Of a stretch of DNA of 34,674 bases, positions 1 through 7,855 are shown piece after piece. This DNA comes from Blautia caecimuris. GTDB lineage: Bacteria > Bacillota > Clostridia > Lachnospirales > Lachnospiraceae. The DNA is taken from the NCBI RefSeq assembly GCF_024622975.1, contig NZ_JANJZT010000033.1, positions 1 through 34,674 on the forward strand, written 5' to 3'. The translations under genes were made by a program, and so were the position numbers. Position 1 is the first letter of the stretch, and each line of letters begins with the position of its first letter. The notes under the pieces are model-generated. The model saw only the letters and a program-made list of their open reading frames with translations. It was not told the origin of the DNA and ran no database searches.

Positions 1-86
1 TTAGGCATTTTTTAAAAGTTGTTTATAATGATATATTACAAAACAGGTGACTGTGGATAAAACTGCGGAAACTCAAGATATATTAG

Positions 87-650
87 TTATTGAAGCATAT
101 AAAATATCGTTCCAAAAATACCTGAGCCAAAAATAATTATAATCGGATTTATCCTATATCTTCGTAAAAGAAACATACTTACAATAAATAAAATACCCTC
201 TATAATACGAAAATCGGCAAACACCACCCCATCTAAAGAAGAATTAAATAAGGCCAGAAATAAAAGTGATAAACCAGCTGAACCTATCATCGCTACAATC
301 GCAGGACGTAAGCCAGTAAGAATTCCCTGTACTGTTTTCAGATTACGATACTTCATATATAACCAGGACAATAGAAGTACAATAATAAGTGATGGAAAAA
401 TACAGCCAAGTGTACATACAACAGCACCTGTCAACCCGGCAATCTGTTGGCCTACAAATGTAGCACTATTCACGGCTATCGGACCGGGAGTCATTTCTGC
501 AATTGTAATAAGATCCGCAAACTGCCCCATCTCCAGCCAATGATTCGTTTCTACGATCTGACTCTGGATTAACGGAACCGCAGCATATCCTCCTCCAAAA
601 CTAAAAAGCCCAATTTGAAAAAAGGCCCAAAACAGCTTTAAATATATCAT
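87..650 (-). CDS. CHR-family (chromate transporter type) half-protein, second subunit
   Basis: A 187-residue membrane protein of the CHR (chromate ion transporter) family in its short, single-domain form. Near the N-terminus it shows the family's FGGG motif, and further on a TPGPIAVNSATFVG segment followed by hydrophobic helices. Short CHR proteins usually occur as adjacent pairs that work together, and here the partner lies directly upstream with an ATGA overlap (647-650). The ATG at 650 is chosen because it is coupled to the partner's stop; an upstream in-frame start would lie inside the partner. CHR proteins move chromate or other oxyanions such as sulfate, and the true substrate cannot be read from sequence. 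It is the last gene of the aldolase-PFK-TPI-LarA operon, so export of an anionic product is an inference. Bases 1-86 downstream hold no gene I recognise. Confidence 0.85.
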   Translation of the reverse strand: MIYLKLFWAFFQIGLFSFGGGYAAVPLIQSQIVETNHWLEMGQFADLITIAEMTPGPIAVNSATFVGQQIAGLTGAVVCTLGCIFPSLIIVLLLSWLYMKYRNLKTVQGILTGLRPAIVAMIGSAGLSLLFLALFNSSLDGVVFADFRIIEGILFIVSMFLLRRYRINPIIIIFGSGIFGTIFYMLQ

Positions 651-1246
651 TTTGCCTCTTTTCTCCTTTCTGTTATCAGGCTGTATACATATCCAATCAC
701 TCCACAAATCAGAATAATAATAACCGCACTGACATTCCAAAATACAGTTGTCATAAACGCTGCTGCCATAACTATAATCCACAGAATATTTTTTGTCTTA
801 AAAATATTTGCTACCAATGTAAAAACAACATCACAAATTACTGCGGCAACTCCAGCACGCATAACCTGTAACATTATAGCAATCACATTATTATCCTTAA
901 ATTGGTTATAAAACACTGAAATCACCGAAATAATAATAAGAGGAGGGAGCACTGCTGCAAACGCTCCTGTCAGTGCTCCCATGATTCCCCGGATGCGGTA
1001 TCCTGTGACAATGGCAATATTGACTCCCAGCGCTCCTGGAGCTGATTGTGCTATTGCGGTCATATCCAGCATTTCTTCTTCGGATATCCAGCGAAGCTTT
1101 TCTACAAAGGTTTTCTTCACCATACCAATGATAACAAATCCCCCACCAAAGGTGCATGAACTCAGTATAAAAATATTTTTAAATAACTGCCAGTAAATTT
1201 GCACTGCAGACATCTGTTCTAATTTATTATCTTCTGCCTGATTCAT
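647..1246 (-). CDS. CHR-family (chromate transporter type) half-protein, first subunit
   Basis: A 199-residue membrane protein, homologous in layout to its downstream neighbour. It has a FGGGF motif near residue 35, a SAPGALGVN motif that replaces TPGPIAVN, and several hydrophobic segments to the C-terminus. The ATG at 1246 is taken as the start; a GTG one codon earlier is also open, and an AAGGA ribosome site lies about ten bases upstream. It follows the LarA-like gene after a gap of 27 bases and overlaps the next CHR gene by four bases, so the two halves are probably made in equal amounts and form one heteromeric transporter. Chromate resistance is the historical family label. In this catabolic operon a metabolic oxyanion is an equally good guess. 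Confidence 0.85.
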   Translation of the reverse strand: MNQAEDNKLEQMSAVQIYWQLFKNIFILSSCTFGGGFVIIGMVKKTFVEKLRWISEEEMLDMTAIAQSAPGALGVNIAIVTGYRIRGIMGALTGAFAAVLPPLIIISVISVFYNQFKDNNVIAIMLQVMRAGVAAVICDVVFTLVANIFKTKNILWIIVMAAAFMTTVFWNVSAVIIILICGVIGYVYSLITERRKEAK

Positions 1247-1273
1247 CACACAAGATCCTTTCTCCTACCCTGT

Positions 1274-2761
1274 TCATCCCATACATGGATGACAATGTCC
1301 ATACTCATCCATGCAGTCATCTTTTGGATTCTTCATACAAAGATGGACTGATGCCTTTTTAAAAGTCAATGGCAGAGCCAAAATATTGGGATTATCTCCC
1401 ACAAATTTTTTCTTTGCATCTTCAAGGGCCTCCTCAAATGTTGCCCTTGTTTTCAGCCCCATTCCTCTTGCATATCCAGGTTCCTGAGCTCCAACAATAT
1501 AAATAGCGCTGGTATTCATTTCTGCAATATGCCCACAGGAAATCATACTGAAACCGTGAAATGGATGAAATGCATTTGTAAAACGATATTTCCTTATGTA
1601 TTCCTGGTTTGTTGCAAAATATTCCCCATAACGATTGATATCTGGAAGAGTATTCATATAATCATGTTGAAAAAGATCATACATTTCTTTAAGGTAAGGC
1701 CATCTTTCGTCATGGAAAAATCCATTGCACAGAGAAGAACAGATAATCACACAGTGATCACTCATAATGCGTTTAAACCGAAGTACCTGTGCACTCAAAG
1801 CTTGCATCATCATAATAGGATTGGTACCCATTCCATCACCATAATGGAACTTTTGTGGCATACCAAATACAAGAACATCATATTTCTTTTCCGCCCAATG
1901 CACATATGTTCTTTTATCAGCAACTTTCCAGCTTAATGGCATCATTTCTTTTGCATATCCAGAATAAATGGCAATCTGTCTGGAGTTCGTATCCAGAACA
2001 GCATCACAGCAGAAAAATGGATGTCCCATTTTCTCTTCCATATGCATACTTATTTCATCAAACTTGTTTCTCATAAGGCTTCCCCCGTTTACCGGGGTAA
2101 AATCTGGGCGATGCATCACAGCCGGAACATGGTGACTGGCAATACTTCTCCAATTTGTAATTCCTGTAGCACTGTGTTTATAGCCGCCTGAATAACCTCC
2201 ATAAGGATTTCCCTGAACATGACCGATTAAAATAGGAAGATCACTGTCAAATACATACTTATTCATGAATACAGGATCTCCCCTTCTGGTAGCTCCCAGA
2301 TCAATCATATGCTCTTGGTCTTCACTGTCATGACTGATAATCTGCCCTGTATGCCAGAATTCATTAAATAATTCAGGACCAAAAATTGCCTTAGCATCTG
2401 TTTCTGTACTTCTGGGATGAAGTCCATTAGAAATAATAAAAAGAATATCCTTTTTATCAACACCTGCATTATAAAGTTCGTTAAGAATATATTTAATACT
2501 TAATTTTCTGTGGCTTGTAGGCTGCTCACCGCCTTTTACTCTGTCCGGCACAATAATAGTAACGGTAGTTCCTTTATGTGCCAGCTCTGATAATCGGGGC
2601 ATTCCAATGGGATCAGCAAGACTGTTCAGATATGCCTCTTCCAGTTTATCCTCTGGTATATAATCCGGATCCTTAACTGTTTCACCTGGTATAAAAATAT
2701 CTGTACTATCCGGAAGCTGCGCTTCCATAGTTCCATGTCCATATTCAAATTCTAATCTCAT
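1274..2761 (-). CDS. LarA-family nickel-pincer racemase/epimerase (DUF2088)
   Basis: A 495-residue protein of the lactate racemase (LarA) family, which uses a covalently attached nickel-pincer nucleotide to racemise or epimerise 2-hydroxy acids by hydride transfer. Visible signature residues are the PDR motif (D73, R74), NGLHP (H115), GH (H181), GGYKHSATG with K195 as the likely cofactor-tethering lysine, and SHH (H210/H211). These fit the Asp/Arg/His/Lys/His pattern of LarA. It is longer than Lactobacillus LarA (about 424 residues) and ends in a Cys/His-rich tail (CMDEYGHCHPCMG), which may bind metal. The ATG overlaps the TPI stop by four bases. Known LarA homologues act on lactate, malate, short aliphatic 2-hydroxy acids or gluconate; the substrate here is unknown. 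The cofactor gene larC1 lies at 17166 in the same presumed regulon. Confidence 0.85.
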   Translation of the reverse strand: MRLEFEYGHGTMEAQLPDSTDIFIPGETVKDPDYIPEDKLEEAYLNSLADPIGMPRLSELAHKGTTVTIIVPDRVKGGEQPTSHRKLSIKYILNELYNAGVDKKDILFIISNGLHPRSTETDAKAIFGPELFNEFWHTGQIISHDSEDQEHMIDLGATRRGDPVFMNKYVFDSDLPILIGHVQGNPYGGYSGGYKHSATGITNWRSIASHHVPAVMHRPDFTPVNGGSLMRNKFDEISMHMEEKMGHPFFCCDAVLDTNSRQIAIYSGYAKEMMPLSWKVADKRTYVHWAEKKYDVLVFGMPQKFHYGDGMGTNPIMMMQALSAQVLRFKRIMSDHCVIICSSLCNGFFHDERWPYLKEMYDLFQHDYMNTLPDINRYGEYFATNQEYIRKYRFTNAFHPFHGFSMISCGHIAEMNTSAIYIVGAQEPGYARGMGLKTRATFEEALEDAKKKFVGDNPNILALPLTFKKASVHLCMKNPKDDCMDEYGHCHPCMG

Positions 2762-3618
2762 TTTACTACCTCCTGTCCCAGAACTGCATTCATATATATA
2801 TTAATAATTTCTAAATATTCTTCCGGATAAAATCCTATTTCTTCTGTAAATCTGGTAAGAGCAATCAGGCCTCCGTCAATTTCTTTAATAGATGCAAGCA
2901 TTTCGGCATTATCCTGCTTCAGGCCTCCACCATAAACAATATCCATGCCTCCTGTTTTTTCTTTTATAAAACGAGCCACCATAGTAATATATTCTTTTCC
3001 CGCAGGCATTTTTCCCGGTCCAATAGACCACACAGGTTCATATGCCACTATTACCATAGAATGATCTACATCCTTAAGTCCAAGTTCAAGCTGCCTTCCC
3101 AATACATTCTGCCAGTGCTCCTGTTCTTCACTCTTTTCTCCAATACAATACAAGACTTTCATTCCTCTTCGTACTGCAGCTTTTATTTCTTCATTAAGAA
3201 TTCTGTTTATTGCATCTGCATCTGTAATCCCCGCTTCACTCAAAACATTATTCAAAAAGTTTCTTTCTTCACAATGCCCGATAATCACAGCATCACAACC
3301 TGCTGCTTTCATTGCTGCTGCTGGTCTTCCAGCCGTAAATGCGCCAAAATTACCACCAGGATATACATCTGTGCGAAGTACCCCTTGGCATCCTATTTGT
3401 ATAGGTGAACCAATTTTGCGTGCAGCATTAGCTTCCAAAATATGTAGCTCTGGAAAAAAAATAGTAAAATCAACCTGATCTTTTTTATATGTCTGTAGCT
3501 TTTCCTCAGTATTTTTTACTATGTATGCTCCCCAATTATCAATATCTGCAATACTGTTCACCCCACCCATTTGTTTTGGAATGTCAAATCTCTTCAGATT
3601 TAAAAAAATATGCTTCAT
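2758..3618 (-). CDS. divergent triosephosphate isomerase family protein
   Basis: A 286-residue TIM-barrel protein of the triosephosphate isomerase family, longer than the usual 250. The catalytic positions can be seen: an N-terminal NLK (N7, K9) in place of NWKMN, GHCEERN (H115, E117) in place of GHSERR, and YEPVWSIGPGK carrying the general-base Glu (E194). The phosphate-gripping YGGGLK replaces the common YGGSV. Triosephosphate isomerase converts dihydroxyacetone phosphate to glyceraldehyde 3-phosphate, which fits a role directly after the aldolase. The several motif changes leave open a related triose or tetrulose phosphate. It shares TAATG with the PFK stop and ATGA with the LarA-like start, so it is translationally coupled on both sides. 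Confidence 0.82.
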   Translation of the reverse strand: MKHIFLNLKRFDIPKQMGGVNSIADIDNWGAYIVKNTEEKLQTYKKDQVDFTIFFPELHILEANAARKIGSPIQIGCQGVLRTDVYPGGNFGAFTAGRPAAAMKAAGCDAVIIGHCEERNFLNNVLSEAGITDADAINRILNEEIKAAVRRGMKVLYCIGEKSEEQEHWQNVLGRQLELGLKDVDHSMVIVAYEPVWSIGPGKMPAGKEYITMVARFIKEKTGGMDIVYGGGLKQDNAEMLASIKEIDGGLIALTRFTEEIGFYPEEYLEIINIYMNAVLGQEVVK

Positions 3619-4808
3619 TATTCCTTCTCCTTGTAATACTCCTTAAAATCAAGAAATTCCTCAAATTTCGGACCAACCAGTGGTTGCAGCCATTTTATAT
3701 ATTCTTCTGTAATATCATTTCCACGGACATTAATATACTCATCCGGAAGCGTTTTTTCCAAAAGCATTACCTTCTCAATAGGAATTTCTATAATACCAAT
3801 CTTGTAGGATCCGTCTTCTGTTTTTTCACGTTTAAAACCAATCATTACGCCAGTATGGCCTTTGATTGCTGCCTCCAGCGCCTTTTCCCCTGCCAACTGT
3901 GCTTCCTGACAATCTACAGGAGACTGCCAGGCAATAGATGCTCTTCCACAAAGTCCTGGCTTTTCATTCCTGGCCTTGATTCCCAGACGTTTAATTACAA
4001 GATTAGCCAGATGCGCACTTACATCCCCATAATATACAGCACGGTCTGTCTTATAAATCGGATCTACTACCGGAGTTCCATCCTCTTTCTTAAGACCTTC
4101 ACTGACAACAACTACAACGCCGCCTAATTTGTCATAAAGCTTCTTTACATCAGTCAAAAATTCTTCTTCTTTAAAAGGCCGCTCTGGAGTATAAATAAGA
4201 TGCGGAGCATCTCCTTTTTTCCTCCTTGCCAAAACCGAGGCTGCCGTAATCCATCCGGCATTTCTACCCAGAGCCTCTATAATACATACATGAATAGGAA
4301 GAGATTTCACATCTTCTGCCACCTCACGCACTGTCGCCGCCAAATATCTGGCAGCACTTCCAAATCCCGGAGTATGATCTGTAATGGCAATATCATTGTC
4401 AATAGTTTTAGGAATTCCTACAACCTTAATATCAGTATATCCAGCTTCTATACACGATTTGTAAATTTTACCGCAAGTATCCATGGTTCCATTTCCACCA
4501 TTTGGTAAAATGTATTTTATATTATATTTTTTAAGAATAATCGGAGTCTTATTATAGTCTTCTTCTGTTACCGGATATCTGGAAGAACCAATAGCACTTC
4601 CTGGTGTATGTAGCAAGAGCTCTTTTGCTCCTTGAAATTCACTTAAATTTAAAAGGTTTTCTTTTAAAATGCCTTCTACACCACCAATTGCACCATATAC
4701 AGCTCCAATTTGTGAATGTCTCTCTGCTTCTTTCAAAACCCCATAAAGAGAAGCATTCATAACAGAAGTTGGACCGCCCCCATGAACAACTAATACATTA
4801 TTTTTCAT
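3618..4808 (-). CDS. 6-phosphofructokinase family, phosphoryl donor uncertain (ATP or PPi)
   Basis: A 396-residue phosphofructokinase-family kinase that would make a ketose 1,6-bisphosphate for the neighbouring aldolase. Residues 9-13 give the HGGGP nucleotide loop, 104-108 GGNGT, 132-139 IPKTIDND with the catalytic Asp (D137), and ALGRNAGW follows around residue 180. The donor-determining positions are mixed: Gly107 after GGN resembles ATP enzymes (GGDG), whereas Lys134 in PKTIDND is typical of pyrophosphate enzymes (ATP enzymes have PGTIDND). Asn106 sits where bacterial ATP-PFKs carry a Mg-binding Asp. The start overlaps the aldolase stop by four bases. Fructose 6-phosphate is the default substrate; tagatose, sorbose or another ketose phosphate is possible in this context. 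Confidence 0.88.
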   Translation of the reverse strand: MKNNVLVVHGGGPTSVMNASLYGVLKEAERHSQIGAVYGAIGGVEGILKENLLNLSEFQGAKELLLHTPGSAIGSSRYPVTEEDYNKTPIILKKYNIKYILPNGGNGTMDTCGKIYKSCIEAGYTDIKVVGIPKTIDNDIAITDHTPGFGSAARYLAATVREVAEDVKSLPIHVCIIEALGRNAGWITAASVLARRKKGDAPHLIYTPERPFKEEEFLTDVKKLYDKLGGVVVVVSEGLKKEDGTPVVDPIYKTDRAVYYGDVSAHLANLVIKRLGIKARNEKPGLCGRASIAWQSPVDCQEAQLAGEKALEAAIKGHTGVMIGFKREKTEDGSYKIGIIEIPIEKVMLLEKTLPDEYINVRGNDITEEYIKWLQPLVGPKFEEFLDFKEYYKEKE

Positions 4809-5956
4809 TTTCTTTTATAAAACTCCTTCATCTCTTCTAGGGTTTTCACATCTACAAACGGTGCTTTTCCATAAGAACCAAACTGAACAATAAGTGTTCC
4901 TACAACTTCCTTCACACCCCGTTCTACACAGCTTACAATTTTTGCTGTATCCTCATCCGGGATCTGTCCAAACATCACTGTATCCATAATTGGTGGAAGG
5001 AATACACGTGGATCAAATTTATCCTTGTTTGCTTCCAGAAGGTGGTATATTTCTCCAATAGAATCACTTCGCCTCAGTTCTTCATGATCCCTGAATAGTT
5101 CTTTCATGTTTCTGGTGACAGCCAGACGAATGTCTGTATCTACGTTGATCTTGTTGATACCACATGAAATAGCTTCCTTCAATTCAACGATAGAAATTCC
5201 ATAAGCATTCTTAAGATGTCCGCCCATAGCGTTGATCTCTTCTACGATATAGTCTGGAACCGTGGAAGACCCATGTGATACCAGTCCGCCCTCAATTCCT
5301 TCATGATTCATACACTCTCTGATTGCGATTGGAATCTGACGGCGAAGTTTTACATTCTTTCCCTTTGATGCACCATGCATAGTTCCATAGGAAATTGCCA
5401 GCGCATCTACACCTGTTTTCTTAAAGAACTCAATTGATTTCATTGGATTTGTATAAGTGGAGTTATCAGAAAAAACATGATCCTCTACTCCGGCAAGCAC
5501 ACCTAACTCGCCTTCAACACTGACGCCTTCTCTATGTGCATATTTTACAACCTCTCTGGTCAGTTCTACATTTTCGTCAAAGGAAAGAGAAGAACCGTCA
5601 ATCATAACAGAGGTATAGCCTCCATCAATAGCCGCTTTACAGGAATCAAAATCTCTTCCATGATCCAGATGCAGGACAACTGGAATAGTTGAATTTTCTC
5701 CATATTTTTTTACTGCATCAGCAATTCGTTTTGCTCCTCTTTTTTTATCTTCCAGTGTAGCATTGACAAAATCGGTACAGCCGCCCATAAAACCGTTAGC
5801 CAGATCTGCACCCTGAAGTATTGCAGGAGATCGAAACATTTCATGGACTTCAATTACCGCCTTTGCCTGAGCAACTGCATTTACATTAAACGCACCCTGA
5901 CCATATCCATATTTAACGGCTGCGTCGAGAACTGGTTTTAAAGAAACTAATGCCAT
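4805..5956 (-). CDS. class II fructose-bisphosphate aldolase
   Basis: A 383-residue zinc-dependent aldolase, first gene of the operon. Motifs in order are HLDHG (catalytic D98, zinc ligand H99), YGTMHG (H194), SHGSS (H228) and NVDTD near residue 272, which together give the metal site and the phosphate/Schiff-independent chemistry of class II enzymes. It cleaves a ketose 1,6-bisphosphate to dihydroxyacetone phosphate and an aldehyde. I start it at the ATG at 5956, because the upstream extension would run through the operator and because AAAGGCGG precedes this ATG. It is larger than E. coli FbaA (359) and differs from the second class II aldolase at 6980, so the two may serve different sugars. 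A LacI operator lies 42 bases upstream of the start. Confidence 0.92.
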   Translation of the reverse strand: MALVSLKPVLDAAVKYGYGQGAFNVNAVAQAKAVIEVHEMFRSPAILQGADLANGFMGGCTDFVNATLEDKKRGAKRIADAVKKYGENSTIPVVLHLDHGRDFDSCKAAIDGGYTSVMIDGSSLSFDENVELTREVVKYAHREGVSVEGELGVLAGVEDHVFSDNSTYTNPMKSIEFFKKTGVDALAISYGTMHGASKGKNVKLRRQIPIAIRECMNHEGIEGGLVSHGSSTVPDYIVEEINAMGGHLKNAYGISIVELKEAISCGINKINVDTDIRLAVTRNMKELFRDHEELRRSDSIGEIYHLLEANKDKFDPRVFLPPIMDTVMFGQIPDEDTAKIVSCVERGVKEVVGTLIVQFGSYGKAPFVDVKTLEEMKEFYKRK

Positions 5957-5997
5957 TTTTTTACCGCCTTTCCAATCCCCCATTACAACTGTCAACG

Positions 5998-6007
5998 CAA
6001 ACGTTTG
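5998..6007. promoter_or_regulatory. LacI-type operator O1
   Basis: A perfect 10-bp palindrome, CAAACGTTTG, typical of LacI/GalR-family operators. Read on the minus strand, it sits in TCAAACGTTTGC, the same 12 bases as the operator at 16013. It lies directly downstream of a TATGAT -10 element (6009-6014, minus strand) and upstream of the aldolase start, a position where a bound repressor would block the operon. The LacI-type gene at 16106 is the obvious candidate; CcpA binding (cre-like) is the alternative. Confidence 0.75.
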
Positions 6008-6008
6008 A

Positions 6009-6039
6009 ATCATATTTCATTGAAAACTATCATGTTCAA
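6009..6039 (-). promoter_or_regulatory. probable promoter of the aldolase-PFK-TPI-larA-chr operon
   Basis: On the minus strand, TTGAAC (6034-6039) and TATGAT (6009-6014) resemble sigma-A -35 and -10 hexamers. They are 19 bases apart, slightly longer than ideal. The operator O1 begins two bases downstream of the -10, where transcription would start. No better pair was found between the operator and the start codon. Confidence 0.5.
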
Positions 6040-6049
6040 ACTATATACT
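6020..6049 (+). promoter_or_regulatory. probable promoter of the epimerase gene
   Basis: TTGAAA (6020-6025) and TATACT (6044-6049), separated by 18 bases, point toward the epimerase at 6085. It overlaps the divergent aldolase promoter, so O1 about 13 bases upstream could influence both directions. An AAGGAGGG ribosome site follows at about 6070. Confidence 0.45.
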
Positions 6050-6084
6050 TAATTTATCTAAATACCTGATAAGGAGGGATTTTT

Positions 6085-6966
6085 ATGCTTATTACTATTA
6101 AAAACAACAATGTATCTGCAACAATTGATACCATGGGAGCACAGCTCATCTCACTTAAAGATAATAAAAATACTGAATATATATGGCAGCGAAATCCAGA
6201 TATATGGAAGAACTGTTCTCCTATCCTTTTTCCTATTGTCGGAAACTGTCGGAATAATAAAACTATCATTAACGGATGTGCTTATGAAATACCTAAACAC
6301 GGTCCCTGTAAAACAACAGAGTTTCATATGAAAGCAATAACGGAATCTACTGCATCTTTTGAAATAACAGAAAAAGATTTTCCGACAGATTGTTATCCCT
6401 ATCCATTTCACCTTATTGTACACTACACTCTGCAAAATCAAACTCTGGATCTGACACTTGAACTGTCCAATTCCTCTGAAAAACCCATTTTTTATTGTAT
6501 TGGACTCCATCCGGGAATTTGCTGTCCACTCCATGAGGGAGAAACTTTCGAAGACTATATTCTTCGTTTTGGGCGAAAACAAAATTTCGGATATCGAAGA
6601 TACGATACAAAAAAACAGGAATTCGACATGTCACACGAATATCCTTTTCCCGGAAATCAAATTGAAATTCCTCTTTCCCGGGAACTATTTCTCCATGATG
6701 CAATCTGGTTTGACCGCCTCTCATCAAAAGAACTCTCGCTTATCAATCCCAAAACTGGTCATGGACTTGCTACATTCTTTCCAGATTTTGAGACTGTAGC
6801 ATTTTGGACCAGCTTATCTAAAAATGCACATTACATATGCATTGAACCATGGAATGGATCTGCAATATGTTCTGATGAAGATAATGAATTTCTTCATAAA
6901 AATCATCTGCAGAAGCTTAATCCTGATGACTCAAAAAAATATACCATGCAGTTCTGTATCCTTTAA
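6085..6966 (+). CDS. aldose 1-epimerase family protein (LacX/YeaD-like)
   Basis: A 293-residue mutarotase-family protein that would interconvert sugar anomers or bind a hexose (phosphate). Visible features are an N-terminal beta-sandwich pattern with GAQLISL, FPIVGNC, a KHG motif near residue 75 (the catalytic-His region), GLHPG near residue 170, and WTSL/CIEPWNG toward the end, in the order usual for LacX-type members. The start is supported by a strong AAGGAGG site. It is transcribed away from the aldolase operon, and its 3' end faces the second aldolase with only 13 bases between the stops. Its place between two aldolase operons points to cyclic sugars or sugar derivatives as pathway intermediates. 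The exact sugar is unknown. Confidence 0.85.
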   Translation: MLITIKNNNVSATIDTMGAQLISLKDNKNTEYIWQRNPDIWKNCSPILFPIVGNCRNNKTIINGCAYEIPKHGPCKTTEFHMKAITESTASFEITEKDFPTDCYPYPFHLIVHYTLQNQTLDLTLELSNSSEKPIFYCIGLHPGICCPLHEGETFEDYILRFGRKQNFGYRRYDTKKQEFDMSHEYPFPGNQIEIPLSRELFLHDAIWFDRLSSKELSLINPKTGHGLATFFPDFETVAFWTSLSKNAHYICIEPWNGSAICSDEDNEFLHKNHLQKLNPDDSKKYTMQFCIL

Positions 6967-6979
6967 GGACACAGAACTG
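6949..6979. terminator. shared hairpin between convergent genes
   Basis: CAGTTCTGT (6949-6957) is perfectly complemented by ACAGAACTG (6971-6979), and the loop contains a further CCTT/AAGG pairing. The hairpin includes the epimerase stop codon and ends at the base before the stop of the convergent aldolase gene. No strong T-run follows on either strand, so it is either a bidirectional termination or an RNA 3'-end stabilising structure. Confidence 0.55.
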
Positions 6980-7834
6980 TCAGGCCTTTCCCGCCGAACC
7001 TGCCAGACGGATAATATCCTTAATGTCTTCTCTCAAACGCTTCTCTGTATAAGAAGAAAGCTTCCATGCATGTCCCTCATCTTTTCCCTGCGCTAAACCA
7101 TCTTTTACATAATTGATATAATTACAACGCACTTGTGTACCAAAATTGATTTTTGCCACACCTGCTTTGACAGCCTGCCGAATCAATGTCTCGTCCATTC
7201 CCGTACATCCATGGAGTACAAAAGGAATATCTGTGAACTCTCTGCATTTCTCCAGAATATCCACATGAATATCAACAGGTCCTTTATAGAATCCATGAGC
7301 ATTACCTATCCCGATAGCCAAAGAATCTGGTCTGCAGAGCTCCAGATATTTTTTTACTATATCCGGATCCGCAATATTGGAAAGTCCATTCTGATGTCCC
7401 TGATCATCTAATCTTGCCAGCTCTCCTATCTCTGCTTCTAAAGGTACTCCAAATGCTCTACAAACCCTGGCAACCTCTTCTGTTCTTTTTGCATTTTCCT
7501 CTACAGAAAACGCTGATCCATCATACATAATAGAAGTAAATCCGATATGCAGCATTTCCATACACCGTTCAAAACTATCACCATGATCAAGATGAATCGC
7601 TACTGGTACAGATACCTTTTCTGCCATCCATTTGGCAGTTTCAAAAAACCAGTCATGTCCTGAATATGAACCTGTATTCACATAATGGGCTAAAATTACA
7701 GGTGAATTCAGCTCTTCCGCTGCCATACAAATTGCACGAATAATATCATATGTGCCACCTTGTGTATTAATTGCCGGAACAGCGTACCCATTTTTGTATG
7801 CCTTATCCATCATTTCAAAGCTAGTTGTCAGCAT
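6980..7834 (-). CDS. class II aldolase, GatY/KbaY/FbaA-like
   Basis: A 284-residue zinc aldolase of the shorter class II type, the length of tagatose-bisphosphate (GatY/KbaY) and Bacillus-type fructose-bisphosphate aldolases. Motifs are HLDHGDSFE (D83, H84), GNAHGFYKG (H180), VLHGCTG (H208) and INFGTQVR (the NVDTD-equivalent). It follows the zinc dehydrogenase gene by 21 bases, with a GGAGGAA site before the ATG, so the two are co-transcribed. Having a second, differently sized class II aldolase in one regulon suggests that one of them cleaves a substrate other than fructose 1,6-bisphosphate. Which one cannot be decided from sequence. Confidence 0.9.
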   Translation of the reverse strand: MLTTSFEMMDKAYKNGYAVPAINTQGGTYDIIRAICMAAEELNSPVILAHYVNTGSYSGHDWFFETAKWMAEKVSVPVAIHLDHGDSFERCMEMLHIGFTSIMYDGSAFSVEENAKRTEEVARVCRAFGVPLEAEIGELARLDDQGHQNGLSNIADPDIVKKYLELCRPDSLAIGIGNAHGFYKGPVDIHVDILEKCREFTDIPFVLHGCTGMDETLIRQAVKAGVAKINFGTQVRCNYINYVKDGLAQGKDEGHAWKLSSYTEKRLREDIKDIIRLAGSAGKA

Positions 7835-7855
7835 ATCGGTTCCTCCTCCATTTTA

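Noticed and set aside
1..86. A short minus-strand frame ending in TAA at 1-3
   Set aside because: Only about 23 codons are open, with no start or similarity. It may be intergenic DNA.
5998..6007. Operator O1 read as a CcpA cre site only
   Set aside because: It is possible, but the extended identity with O2, placed at the lacI-type gene itself, favours the local regulator.
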